DNA from: Maribacter vaceletii
GTDB taxonomy: Bacteria; Bacteroidota; Bacteroidia; Flavobacteriales; Flavobacteriaceae
Assembly (NCBI RefSeq): GCF_003634105.1
Contig: NZ_RBIQ01000007.1
Location: forward strand, 682,001-746,000
Direction: 5' to 3'
Length of the DNA: 64,000 bases
The notes below the pieces were generated by a model. The model did not search any database. It worked only from the letters and a program-made list of their open reading frames with translations, and had not been told where the DNA came from. Shown one piece after another: positions 26,754-35,162 of the stretch. The translations under genes were made by a program, and so were the position numbers. How positions within the stretch are numbered: position 1 is the stretch's first letter; every line of letters starts with the position of its first letter.

Positions 26754-27191
26754 TTATTTTGCTAATACGGTTTTCATTTCACTTAATGCAATAATTTCTC
26801 CTTCGCACTCCACTTCAATTTTCACTAGAGTTACCCCCATTATGTCATGTAAAATTACAACTGTGGTTTTTAGTTCTTGTCCTTCTTTTGGAAGCTTAAT
26901 TATTTTTGCTTTTTTTATAGAACCTATATACCCTGTAGGTGCTTCTTGGTTTTTTAAAAAATAAGAATACCCGGTATGTAAGGCAACGGTTTGGGCCATA
27001 TTTTCTATTAAACCAGGACCTTGAAAATAACCATTAGATGAAAATAAGTCTTCTTCTTTTATTTTAAAGCCAGAAATTATCTTCTCGGTTGAAAAATAGA
27101 ACAACGTATCCACCATTACAAATGGCCATTTTTGTGGTATTAAGTTTTGTATAAAACTTTCATCTGTAATTGGTTGTTCTACTACATTCAT
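26754..27191 (-). CDS. ApeP/FabZ-like 3-hydroxyacyl-ACP dehydratase
   Basis: A 145-residue hot-dog protein. The N-terminal motif is LIPQKWPFVMVD, with Gln where the paralogue next to it has His. The helix reads GPGLIENMAQTVALHTGYSY and retains Glu. It starts directly at the DarB stop. The tandem arrangement with 26297-26746 suggests a heterodimer or division of work between the two chains. Activity of this copy is uncertain because no His is visible at either usual position. Confidence 0.83.
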   Translation of the reverse strand: MNVVEQPITDESFIQNLIPQKWPFVMVDTLFYFSTEKIISGFKIKEEDLFSSNGYFQGPGLIENMAQTVALHTGYSYFLKNQEAPTGYIGSIKKAKIIKLPKEGQELKTTVVILHDIMGVTLVKIEVECEGEIIALSEMKTVLAK

Positions 27192-28325
27192 TTAACATAC
27201 AGTTAAATATGCATAAGTATAAGAAAAACGAGCACTTTCCGGAACATGAAGAAGTATTCTATCTCCTTTTTTTAGCTTTCCAGAAGCCACCAATTCTTCT
27301 AACATTACATATATAGATGCTGCTCCTACATTACCTACACTCTCTAAATTTAAAAACCACTTATCCCAAGGAATTTCTACCCCTTGTAATTTTAGTTCAT
27401 CATAAAGATTTTCTTTAAAATAATAGGACGATATATGAGGTAAATAATAATCTACGTCCTCTGGACCAATATTGTTTTTCTCAAAAGCTAATTTTAAACT
27501 ATCTACACCTTTTACTAAGATATTTTCACCTAATAAACGTGTGTCTTGTTTCATTGCAAACAAGGATATTTTTCCCCATTCTTTTGCAGGAAACTCGCTC
27601 CAAGGTTTTAAGTTGCCATCTTCTAATTTATCTGCTCCTGCATACATACATGCTTCTATTTCATGGGCGTAAGAGTAACCTTCCATCCATTCTACCTTTA
27701 AAGGCGTGCTCCCTTTAGGCTCACTTTCTAATAGAACAGCACCAGCACCATCCGATAGCATCCAACGTAGAAAATCTTTATTAAAAGCCAAAATAGGGCT
27801 ATCTTCTAACGCACTAAGTTGCTCTACTTCGTCTTCAAAAACATCTGCTCGCATCCAACTTGAGGTTCTTTCAGAACCTGCACAAACAGCGTTTTCTACT
27901 TGACCAGTTTTTATAGAAAGGAATCCAAATTTTAAAGCATTCATTCCAGAACAACAAGCTCCAGACGGAGAGTTTATTTCCATATTACCATTCTTTAAAA
28001 AACCATGTACCATAGAGGTATGAGAAGGTAATATTTGGTCAGGACTAGATGTTCCGCAAGATAACAGCTGTATATCTTTTGTTGTAAAATTAGAATCACA
28101 TAAATTCTCTACAGCCTCTTTTGTAAGCTGCGCATTATTATGGGTTACCTGGCCATTTTCATCAATGGCATAATATCTAGTTTTAATCTTATTATTACGC
28201 AAAACAATACGTCTTGCTTTTGATGTTTTTCCTCCAATTTTTCCAAGTTTTTCTTCCATTTGATCATTATCAACTGGTTTATTGGGTAAAAACTTAGATA
28301 TTCTTGTTATGTATACTTCTTTCAT
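27192..28325 (-). CDS. darB: DarB-like ketosynthase III (dialkylresorcinol synthesis)
   Basis: A 377-residue KAS III-type enzyme. The triad is visible as Cys125 (GACCSGM), His297 (LPHISS) and Asn332 (VGNVGAAS). In dialkylresorcinol pathways DarB condenses a beta-ketoacyl thioester with an enoyl thioester, and DarA then aromatises the ring. Its start overlaps the DarA stop by 4 bases (ATGA), so the two are translated together. The pair marks this locus as a flexirubin-type rather than a simple aryl polyene cluster. Confidence 0.9.
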   Translation of the reverse strand: MKEVYITRISKFLPNKPVDNDQMEEKLGKIGGKTSKARRIVLRNNKIKTRYYAIDENGQVTHNNAQLTKEAVENLCDSNFTTKDIQLLSCGTSSPDQILPSHTSMVHGFLKNGNMEINSPSGACCSGMNALKFGFLSIKTGQVENAVCAGSERTSSWMRADVFEDEVEQLSALEDSPILAFNKDFLRWMLSDGAGAVLLESEPKGSTPLKVEWMEGYSYAHEIEACMYAGADKLEDGNLKPWSEFPAKEWGKISLFAMKQDTRLLGENILVKGVDSLKLAFEKNNIGPEDVDYYLPHISSYYFKENLYDELKLQGVEIPWDKWFLNLESVGNVGAASIYVMLEELVASGKLKKGDRILLHVPESARFSYTYAYLTVC

Positions 28326-29251
28326 GAATTTTCCTTTAAATAAACCGAAGAAAAATATTCTTTCTCTCTTTTTCTTTTAAGGTGCGTAGGCAAATAAGTC
28401 AACAAAAATACAATAAAAACTATTGGTGCAATAACCCAAATTGCAAATAATAAATAATACTTAAAAACCTTAAGAAATTTTACTCTTTTAGGCGCTCCAG
28501 ACTTTCCTTTTTTTATAATAAGATTTGCCCACTTTGAAAAAATAACATTACCTCTTTCATCCGTCATTACTAGGTATGGATTTACAATAACACCTCCTAG
28601 CTTTACAAATGTTTTTTGAAGTGTTGAAAAATCATTTTTCACTAATGCTTCTTTAATTGGTGGGCCATATTTATTTGCCTCTTTTATATCCTTATCTGAC
28701 ACCCCTGGTTTAGGAAAAATTCCTAAGTAACGGTCTTTTTTACCAGATAACATCCAGTATTCAATAGTTATAACACTAATATGGTTAATATGCTTATCTA
28801 CAAAAGCTAAATGCCCCACCAAATTTGCATTGGCTTTTGCTAAAAGTCTTTTTACTTTCTCTTGTGCTTGCAACCACATATTTCTACAAGCTACAACAGT
28901 TATAACAGGTGTATTACCCATTATTTTTTCTGCAAATTCTGATTTTAAAAAAGAGTTAATAGGTATTGAGGGAGTTAAAAACCAAACTTGGTAACCTAAA
29001 ACCACCAAATCAAATTTTTTGTTTAAAATTTCTTCTGGAGGTGCTTCTATCTCTGAGGGTATTTGTAAAAAAGTCTCCGGAAAAACATCATAAAAACTAT
29101 CTTTTCCCCAAGGAAATTCAAAAGATTTTACGGGTTTTATTTCATAATAAGTTACATTAATTTCTTCCTTAAAAATTGGGGTAATCATATTTTTAAGAAT
29201 AGTTGTTAACTGCCCTGTTTGAGAATAATGTATAACTAGTATTTCTTTCAT
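28322..29251 (-). CDS. darA: DarA-like aromatase (dialkylresorcinol condensing enzyme)
   Basis: A 309-residue protein of the DarA family. The first 160 residues have a flavodoxin-like start (ILVIHYSQTGQL) and FDLVVLGYQVWFLTPSIP. A hydrophobic helix (about 262-285) near the C-terminus would anchor it to the membrane. In the known pathway DarA oxidises or aromatises the cyclohexanedione made by DarB to the dialkylresorcinol. It overlaps darB and the acyltransferase gene by 4 bases each. Confidence 0.9.
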   Translation of the reverse strand: MKEILVIHYSQTGQLTTILKNMITPIFKEEINVTYYEIKPVKSFEFPWGKDSFYDVFPETFLQIPSEIEAPPEEILNKKFDLVVLGYQVWFLTPSIPINSFLKSEFAEKIMGNTPVITVVACRNMWLQAQEKVKRLLAKANANLVGHLAFVDKHINHISVITIEYWMLSGKKDRYLGIFPKPGVSDKDIKEANKYGPPIKEALVKNDFSTLQKTFVKLGGVIVNPYLVMTDERGNVIFSKWANLIIKKGKSGAPKRVKFLKVFKYYLLFAIWVIAPIVFIVFLLTYLPTHLKRKREKEYFSSVYLKENS

Positions 29252-30135
29252 TCTACTTTTTTAGAATTCCAAAATTTAAAATAATTAAACCATTGTAAAG
29301 GATATTTTTCCAACATCCACTCCATACTTTCTGTGTATTCTTTTAATAAAGCCTGGGCATTCCTATTCTCTACCTTAGCTTTTCTTGCATATAAATGGTA
29401 ATGCTTTTTTGTTTCTTTCATTACATATACAAAAAGAACAGGAACATTTAATCTAGATGCCATTAAGAAAGGTCCAGCTGGGAATTCTGCCTCATCTTCC
29501 AATAGTTTTTCTGTTAAGGTTTTATTTCCTTCAAAATAACGATCCCCTGTAAAACACACCAAACCTCCTTGATCAAGCGCAGTTTTTATTTCAAAAATAT
29601 GGCTTAATTCTTCATTAACAAGAATAAACTTAATATTAGATTTTCCTGTAACACTTTCTAAGTATTCTTTTATTTGCTCATGCTCACTATCTGTTGTTAC
29701 AAGGTGAATTTGCGAATCATGATCTATTTCATCAAAAAAGAAATCTGCTATTTCAAAATTCCCAACATGAGCGCTAATAAGAATACCTCCTTGCTTTTCT
29801 TTAAGGAGATTATTTATTTCCTCTACGCCATCAAACTCATAAGTAAATTTGTTTCTTAAACCGCTAGATATAGCAACTTTATCTATTATAGTTTGCCCAA
29901 AAACATAGGTATTCTTTAATACGCTTATGGTGCTTTTTAGGGTAGAATATTTTAACTGATTTTTAAAATAATCATAACTAGATGTTCTACCTTCTCTGGA
30001 AAAGAAAAAGTAGTAAACAACGACAAAATTTAATATAAAGTAGGCAAAAGACAGACCTAAAGTTTTTATAAAAAAAACAAAGATTTTATACCCTAAAACG
30101 GTTCCTTTGGATTTTCCTTCCCACTTTTTTGCCAT
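29248..30135 (-). CDS. LpxL/HtrB-like lipid A acyltransferase family protein
   Basis: A 295-residue inner-membrane acyltransferase. An N-terminal helix (about 20-45) precedes the catalytic domain with the HVGNFE motif (His123, Glu128; HX4E) and the substrate-pocket segment PFLMASRLNVPVLFVYV. These enzymes use acyl-ACP donors. Next to darA and the ACP it is the best candidate for esterifying the dialkylresorcinol with the polyene acid. That role is inferred; acylation of a lipid anchor is the alternative. Confidence 0.87.
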   Translation of the reverse strand: MAKKWEGKSKGTVLGYKIFVFFIKTLGLSFAYFILNFVVVYYFFFSREGRTSSYDYFKNQLKYSTLKSTISVLKNTYVFGQTIIDKVAISSGLRNKFTYEFDGVEEINNLLKEKQGGILISAHVGNFEIADFFFDEIDHDSQIHLVTTDSEHEQIKEYLESVTGKSNIKFILVNEELSHIFEIKTALDQGGLVCFTGDRYFEGNKTLTEKLLEDEAEFPAGPFLMASRLNVPVLFVYVMKETKKHYHLYARKAKVENRNAQALLKEYTESMEWMLEKYPLQWFNYFKFWNSKKVE

Positions 30136-30142
30136 TGCAATG

Positions 30143-30385
30143 TTAGCCTAATTTTTTCTCAATAAGGTCGTAAAAATGTTGTAATGTAGTAACGTTAATG
30201 AAGTCTTCACCAACTAGTTTTACTCCAAAATTAGACTCTACTGCAACCACAAGGTCTACAAAATCTAAACTATCTAATTCTAAAGTATCTTTAAGGTTAG
30301 CTTCTGGATGAATATCATCTTGTTCTACCTCAAATTCATCTATAAGAAAGTCGTTTATCTTTTCAATAATAACTTCTTTATCCAT
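30143..30385 (-). CDS. Acyl carrier protein
   Basis: An 80-residue acidic carrier protein with the phosphopantetheine site Ser39 in LELDSLDFVDLV. It lies between the ketosynthase (3-base gap) and the LpxL-like acyltransferase (7-base gap), so it may carry the chain used for the resorcinol or present the finished acyl group to the acyltransferase. It is distinct in sequence from the carrier at 19340-19597. Confidence 0.93.
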   Translation of the reverse strand: MDKEVIIEKINDFLIDEFEVEQDDIHPEANLKDTLELDSLDFVDLVVAVESNFGVKLVGEDFINVTTLQHFYDLIEKKLG

Positions 30386-30388
30386 CTA

Positions 30389-31606
30389 TTATATTGTTTT
30401 TATTACAAGCGCAGAGTTTGTTCCTCCAAACCCAAAAGAATTGGATAAAAATACATCAATTTTTTTATCTACGGTTTTGGTTACTAAATTTAATTTAGCG
30501 GAATCTTCATCTGTATTCTCTAAATTTATATTCGGTGCTACAAATGAGTTTTGCATCATTAGCATAGAGTATATTACTTCACTAGCCCCAGCCATCCAAC
30601 ATTCATGCCCGGTCATAGATTTTGTTGAGCTTACTAATGGACGATAATCTCCAAAAACTTGATGTATTGCTTTTGCCTCATTGGCATCTCCTACAGGAGT
30701 TGATGTTGCATGAGCATTTACATAATCTATTTGTGAAGCATTCATATTAGCATCTTCTAAAGCTTTTTTCATTGCTTTAGATGGCCCATCTACGTTTGGC
30801 GTAGATATATGCCCCCCATTTGATGAGAAACCATACCCAACAATCTCTCCTAAAATTGGAGCTCCTCTTTTAACTGCAGACTCATAACTTTCTAATATTA
30901 CGGTAGCACCACCACCACTTGGCACAAGTCCACTCCTATCTTTATCAAAAGGTCTTGATGCCTTTGTTGGATTTTCATTATTTATTGCAAAAACACCTAA
31001 CCCATCAAAACTAGCCATTGCCAAAGGGTTAATTTCTTGAGCCCCTCCCGAAATAATACAATCTTGCATACCACTTTTTATTAAATGATACGCCATACCT
31101 ATGGCATGAGACCCACTTGCACAAGCTGCACTCACCGTAAAATTAATTCCTGTTAATTTAAATATTGTAGAAAGGTTCATGGTTATGGTAGAATTCATAG
31201 CTTTAAAAATTGCACCAGAACCAACAAGGGTAGTATCTTTCTTTTCTCTCACCGTATCTATAGAATCTATTACAGATTTGGCTGTACTGTCATTCCCATA
31301 AATAACACCTACTTCATTTACATCTAAAAAATCTTGTGAAATTTTTGCATTAGTAAGCGCCTCATGTGTTGCGGCATAAGCATAAGCACCTTCTTGACCT
31401 AAACTAATACGTTGACGTCTAGAAAGAACTTTTTTAAGATTTGGTGTGTCTACCATGCCAGTAAGTGGAGATCTATATCCAAGATCTTCTCTTTCCTGAT
31501 CAAAAGCAATTCCAGATTTACCTTCATATAGGGAAGATTTTACCTCATCTAGATTTTTGCCTATACAAGAGTAAATACCCATTCCCGTTATTACCACTCT
31601 TCTCAT
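30389..31606 (-). CDS. Beta-ketoacyl-ACP synthase (FabF-like)
   Basis: A 405-residue condensing enzyme with a complete triad: Cys162 (SAACASGSHAIG), His299 (NAHATSTPVGD) and His334 (MTGHECWMAGAS). The NAHATST form and overall length are closest to FabF/FabB-like enzymes. It is grouped with the ketoreductase and ACP, giving a core extension module. Confidence 0.93.
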   Translation of the reverse strand: MRRVVITGMGIYSCIGKNLDEVKSSLYEGKSGIAFDQEREDLGYRSPLTGMVDTPNLKKVLSRRQRISLGQEGAYAYAATHEALTNAKISQDFLDVNEVGVIYGNDSTAKSVIDSIDTVREKKDTTLVGSGAIFKAMNSTITMNLSTIFKLTGINFTVSAACASGSHAIGMAYHLIKSGMQDCIISGGAQEINPLAMASFDGLGVFAINNENPTKASRPFDKDRSGLVPSGGGATVILESYESAVKRGAPILGEIVGYGFSSNGGHISTPNVDGPSKAMKKALEDANMNASQIDYVNAHATSTPVGDANEAKAIHQVFGDYRPLVSSTKSMTGHECWMAGASEVIYSMLMMQNSFVAPNINLENTDEDSAKLNLVTKTVDKKIDVFLSNSFGFGGTNSALVIKTI

Positions 31607-31621
31607 TACCTACAAACTCAT

Positions 31622-32374
31622 TTAAGAGTATATCCCTCCATTTATATTAATTACTTCTCCTGTAATATAAGAAGCTTTTTTAGAAATTAAAAAAGAAACT
31701 AAATCTGCTACTTCTTGAGCTTCCCCAAATCTATTCGCAGGAATCATTCTTTTTAATTCTTTTTCATCTAATTCCCCAGTCATATCTGTTTTAATAAAAC
31801 CAGGAGCTACAGCATTTACAGTAACGTTTCTTTTAGCAACTTCTTGCGCCAATGCTTTAGTTGCTGCTATAATTGCACCTTTAGCAGCCGAATAATTGGT
31901 CTGACCCGGAGTCCCCTTAAGGCCAGATACAGAAACCATATTTACAATTCTTCCGTATTTATTTACAAGTAATTTTTGAATTAAGTGATTGGTAACATTA
32001 AAAAAGCCATTTAAACTTGTATTAATAACACTAGACCAATCTTCTGGTTTCATCCACATAAATAGACCGTCTTTTGTAATTCCTGCATTATTAATTACAG
32101 CTTCAATAATTGCATTTTCATTTGCTTCTTGCCAAGCATCTAAACGTGCTTTTACCTCTTCTAAATTCCCAACATTAAATTGAATAATTTCTCCAGAACC
32201 ACCGGCATTCTCAACTTCTTTTAAAGTGTCTTCTGCTGCTGTTTGGTTACTATTATAATTAATTAGAATTTTATATTCGGAATCTTTAGCTAGCTGAATA
32301 CAAACAGCTTTTCCTATTCCACGAGACCCTCCAGTTACAAGAGCATATTTTTTAGGCGCAATTTTCTCCTTCAT
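31622..32374 (-). CDS. fabG: 3-oxoacyl-ACP reductase (FabG-like)
   Basis: A 250-residue short-chain dehydrogenase. The NADPH-binding motif TGGSRGIG is at 14-21, NNAG at about 85-88, and the catalytic residues are Ser138, Tyr151 and Lys155 (YSAAKGA). It would reduce 3-ketoacyl-ACP before dehydration. It is the only ketoreductase in the cluster, so it presumably serves both the polyene and the resorcinol side chains. It is a cluster-dedicated copy, and the housekeeping fabG is expected elsewhere. Confidence 0.92.
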   Translation of the reverse strand: MKEKIAPKKYALVTGGSRGIGKAVCIQLAKDSEYKILINYNSNQTAAEDTLKEVENAGGSGEIIQFNVGNLEEVKARLDAWQEANENAIIEAVINNAGITKDGLFMWMKPEDWSSVINTSLNGFFNVTNHLIQKLLVNKYGRIVNMVSVSGLKGTPGQTNYSAAKGAIIAATKALAQEVAKRNVTVNAVAPGFIKTDMTGELDEKELKRMIPANRFGEAQEVADLVSFLISKKASYITGEVININGGIYS

Positions 32375-32396
32375 TTATTTATGATGCTTTCTAAAG

Positions 32397-33527
32397 TTAT
32401 TTACTAGTATCTACAAAGTTTTCTGCATTCTGAAACCATTTGCCTCCTAGAGCTTCTCCTTTTTCATTAATAAAGCCCCATTTTTTATTAGACTTTACTT
32501 TGGCTAAACCATTAATAAAACCTTTTTTAAATCCAGACATTACAAAAGAAAATCCGCCAGATATATCATACTCCATAGGAATTACTAATGTTCCAGATGC
32601 ATTTACAAATCCCCACTTTTTATCTCTTACTGGAGCCAAACCTTTATCTCCAAAGATTTCTGCATCTCTATAATCAAAAGGAATTACCTCTTCTCCTTTT
32701 TCATTAATATACCCCCAGGTTTTTCCTTTTAAAACTGGTGCCAATCCATTCACAAAAGCTTTTGCTTTATTAAAAGTTGGGTCTATAACCCATTGGCCAC
32801 TTGCATTAATAAAACCCCACGTTTTTCCTTTCCTAGCATATGTAAGTTTAGATGAGGAATGAAAATCCCATATTTTTGTAGCACCAGGTACAACTTGCAA
32901 TTTACCATTAACAATAACTCCAAAATCTTCACCTTTTCTCCCCCATATACCATTGCTATTATATTTACTTATTTCTTTAAAATCTGCAGGTACAACAAGA
33001 TCTCCTTTTTTATTAATCAGTCCCCAAGATTCTCCAATTTTTACTTTAGCATGTCCTTCCCAGAAATTTTTCACAATTTCATATTTAGGCTCCAAAATAA
33101 GTTTACCATCTGTTCCTAAAATTCCTATTTTTTCTCCTTTTTTAAATAAGGCTACACCATCATTAAAATCATAATACTTATCTGGCACAGGAGTTTCTAA
33201 TTGTTTTCCTGTTCCATCTACATATTTCCAAACCTCATTACTATATACTAAAGCATAACCAGAATTAAATCTTTTTACCTTGTCATATTCTGGTTTAATT
33301 ACCCATTCTCCTTTTACATTAATAAAACCCCACTTATCATCTTTTCTAACAGCGGCATATTTTCCCGAAAAACTTGCTGCTTTATCAAACTGAGGCTCAA
33401 TTACATATGCTCCAGATTTATCAATATACCCAAACATATCATTTTCTCTAACCAACGCAAGTTCTTGCGCATAAAATGATGACACTGATAATAAAATAGT
33501 TAAAATGAATAAAACCCCTTTTTTCAT
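32397..33527 (-). CDS. Secreted WG-repeat protein
   Basis: A 376-residue protein with a signal peptide ending near SFYAQ. About ten WG-type repeats (W/F-G-F/Y-I-N, then a G-x-x-V-I-P/x-F/Y-D pattern) fill the mature chain, for example KWGFIN, TWGFIN and TWGYIN. Such repeats form beta-rich solenoid or propeller-like binding surfaces. It sits between TAL and fabG with gaps of 5 and 22 bases, inside the pigment operon. Its function is not known. A periplasmic or surface role in pigment display is inferred. Confidence 0.8.
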   Translation of the reverse strand: MKKGVLFILTILLSVSSFYAQELALVRENDMFGYIDKSGAYVIEPQFDKAASFSGKYAAVRKDDKWGFINVKGEWVIKPEYDKVKRFNSGYALVYSNEVWKYVDGTGKQLETPVPDKYYDFNDGVALFKKGEKIGILGTDGKLILEPKYEIVKNFWEGHAKVKIGESWGLINKKGDLVVPADFKEISKYNSNGIWGRKGEDFGVIVNGKLQVVPGATKIWDFHSSSKLTYARKGKTWGFINASGQWVIDPTFNKAKAFVNGLAPVLKGKTWGYINEKGEEVIPFDYRDAEIFGDKGLAPVRDKKWGFVNASGTLVIPMEYDISGGFSFVMSGFKKGFINGLAKVKSNKKWGFINEKGEALGGKWFQNAENFVDTSK

Positions 33528-33532
33528 AATAC

Positions 33533-35059
33533 TTAGTTTTCGTTGTTAATAATAAAATCTTTTACTTGATTAACAAAAGGATACATAACTAGATCCTCTT
33601 TAAACGGGGGAACAATTTTTCTTATTTTAGAATATAAAGCTTTAGTTTTAGAAGAAACTTTATCCTGAACTCCTAAATACTCTATTGCTTGTGTTATAGT
33701 AATTAACTCTATTGCCATAACCTCAAAAGCATTTTCTATTACTTTTTTGGTTATTAAGGCTGCATTAGTACCCATACTAACAATATCTTGATTGTCATTA
33801 TTATTTGGTATACTGTGCACATACATAGGATTAGACAACATTTGGTTTTCTGCAGTAGTAGAAGTTGCTGTAAACTGTACTCCTTGCATTCCAAAGTTTA
33901 AACCTAATTCTCCTAAATTAACAAAAGGCGGAAGTATATCGTTTAACTTAGAATTCATTAAATAATTTAGTTGTCTTTCTGCCAACATACTAGTTTTAGC
34001 AACTACAATTTTTAGCTTATCCATCTCTAAAGAAACATAGTCTCCATGGAAATTTCCGCCATGATATACATGCTTTTTCTCTACATTAACAATAGGATTA
34101 TCATTAGCAGAGTTTACTTCTTCTATCATTATTTTTTCTACACCATTTAAGGTATCTAAAACAGGCCCTAATATTTGTGGTACACACCTAATAGAATAGT
34201 ACTCTTGTACTTTTTCTTCAAAAACAGAGACACCATCATTATTAGTATATAAATGATGCTCTCTTTTTCTTGTTAACTCACTATCTTTTAAATGGCTACG
34301 CATAGAACGTGCAATTTCTCGCTGTCCTTTATGCATTTTTGTATTATTTAGCTCTTCAGACAAATGATCGTCATAGGCTTGCATTATTTCATTTATTGCA
34401 GAGGACGAAGAAATCATCCATTCTAAAAGTCTACGAGTATATATGGTATTCACAATACCAATACCTGTCATTACAGAAGTACCGTTAATAAGCCCTAAAC
34501 CTTCTCTAAGTTCTACAGAAATTGGCTGTAAACCTTCCTTTCTAAATATTTGTTCTGTTGGTCTTCTTTCGCCTTTATAAAAAACTTCCCCTTCTCCTAT
34601 TAAAACCAGTGCTAAATGCGCTAACTGCACCAAATCTCCACTAGCTCCAACACCACCATGTTCATATATTAACGGAGTTATATCTCTATTAATTAATTCT
34701 ATCATTAACATAACAACAGAAATATGAATTCCAGAATTCCCTAAACTTAATGTGTTAATCCTAGCAAGCATTGCTGCTTTTACATATTTTGGAGCTATTG
34801 GATTTCCTGTTCCAGAAGCATGACTTCTTATAAGATTGTATTGTAATTTAATTCTTTCAGAATCTTTAATCTTATATTGAGCCATTGGCCCAAATCCTGT
34901 ATTTACTCCGTAGATTACTTTATTCTGAGAAAATTCTTTTAAAAAATTATGACTTTCATTAATTGTAGCTACAACTTTTGGGTCTATAGTTAACTTTTCT
35001 CCTTTGAAAATTACATTATAAAAATCTGTAATTCCTAACTTTCCTTTAATTTTTGGCAT
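33533..35059 (-). CDS. Tyrosine ammonia-lyase (aromatic amino acid ammonia-lyase family)
   Basis: A 508-residue MIO-type ammonia-lyase. The MIO tripeptide Ala139-Ser140-Gly141 lies in GGVGASGDLVQLAHLAL, and the catalytic Tyr50 in VIYGVNTGFG. The pocket motif IRSH (77-80) and the whole sequence resemble the Flavobacterium johnsoniae enzyme characterised as tyrosine ammonia-lyase, as I recall it. It would make 4-coumarate from tyrosine as the aryl starter. Histidine ammonia-lyase is the annotation alternative, but context favours tyrosine. It is the first gene of the minus-strand operon, with a promoter just upstream. Confidence 0.92.
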   Translation of the reverse strand: MPKIKGKLGITDFYNVIFKGEKLTIDPKVVATINESHNFLKEFSQNKVIYGVNTGFGPMAQYKIKDSERIKLQYNLIRSHASGTGNPIAPKYVKAAMLARINTLSLGNSGIHISVVMLMIELINRDITPLIYEHGGVGASGDLVQLAHLALVLIGEGEVFYKGERRPTEQIFRKEGLQPISVELREGLGLINGTSVMTGIGIVNTIYTRRLLEWMISSSSAINEIMQAYDDHLSEELNNTKMHKGQREIARSMRSHLKDSELTRKREHHLYTNNDGVSVFEEKVQEYYSIRCVPQILGPVLDTLNGVEKIMIEEVNSANDNPIVNVEKKHVYHGGNFHGDYVSLEMDKLKIVVAKTSMLAERQLNYLMNSKLNDILPPFVNLGELGLNFGMQGVQFTATSTTAENQMLSNPMYVHSIPNNNDNQDIVSMGTNAALITKKVIENAFEVMAIELITITQAIEYLGVQDKVSSKTKALYSKIRKIVPPFKEDLVMYPFVNQVKDFIINNEN

Positions 35060-35109
35060 CTAATGTTGGCTATACTTAAATAAGCGGCAATTTATAAATA
35101 AAAATGATT

Positions 35110-35126
35110 AATTTGCTGTGCAAATT
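35110..35126. promoter_or_regulatory. Inverted repeat in the TAL/halogenase divergent region
   Basis: Seven-base arms (AATTTGC and GCAAATT) are separated by TGT. The repeat overlaps the -7 box of the TAL promoter and lies 37 bases before the halogenase start. The position suits an operator that controls both directions. The binding protein is unknown. Confidence 0.5.
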
Positions 35127-35149
35127 TACATTATTTAATAAATATCCAA
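35121..35149 (-). promoter_or_regulatory. Bacteroidota-type promoter of the pigment operon
   Basis: On the minus strand TTG (35149-35147), an 18-nt spacer and TAAATTTG (35128-35121) match the Bacteroidota consensus. The expected start of transcription leaves a leader of about 55 nt before the TAL ATG. Confidence 0.65.
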
Positions 35150-35162
35150 TTTAATTTGTAAG

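Noticed and set aside
33533-35059. Histidine ammonia-lyase of histidine breakdown
   Set aside because: No hutU, hutI or hutG genes are nearby. The pigment context and resemblance to the F. johnsoniae tyrosine enzyme favour TAL.
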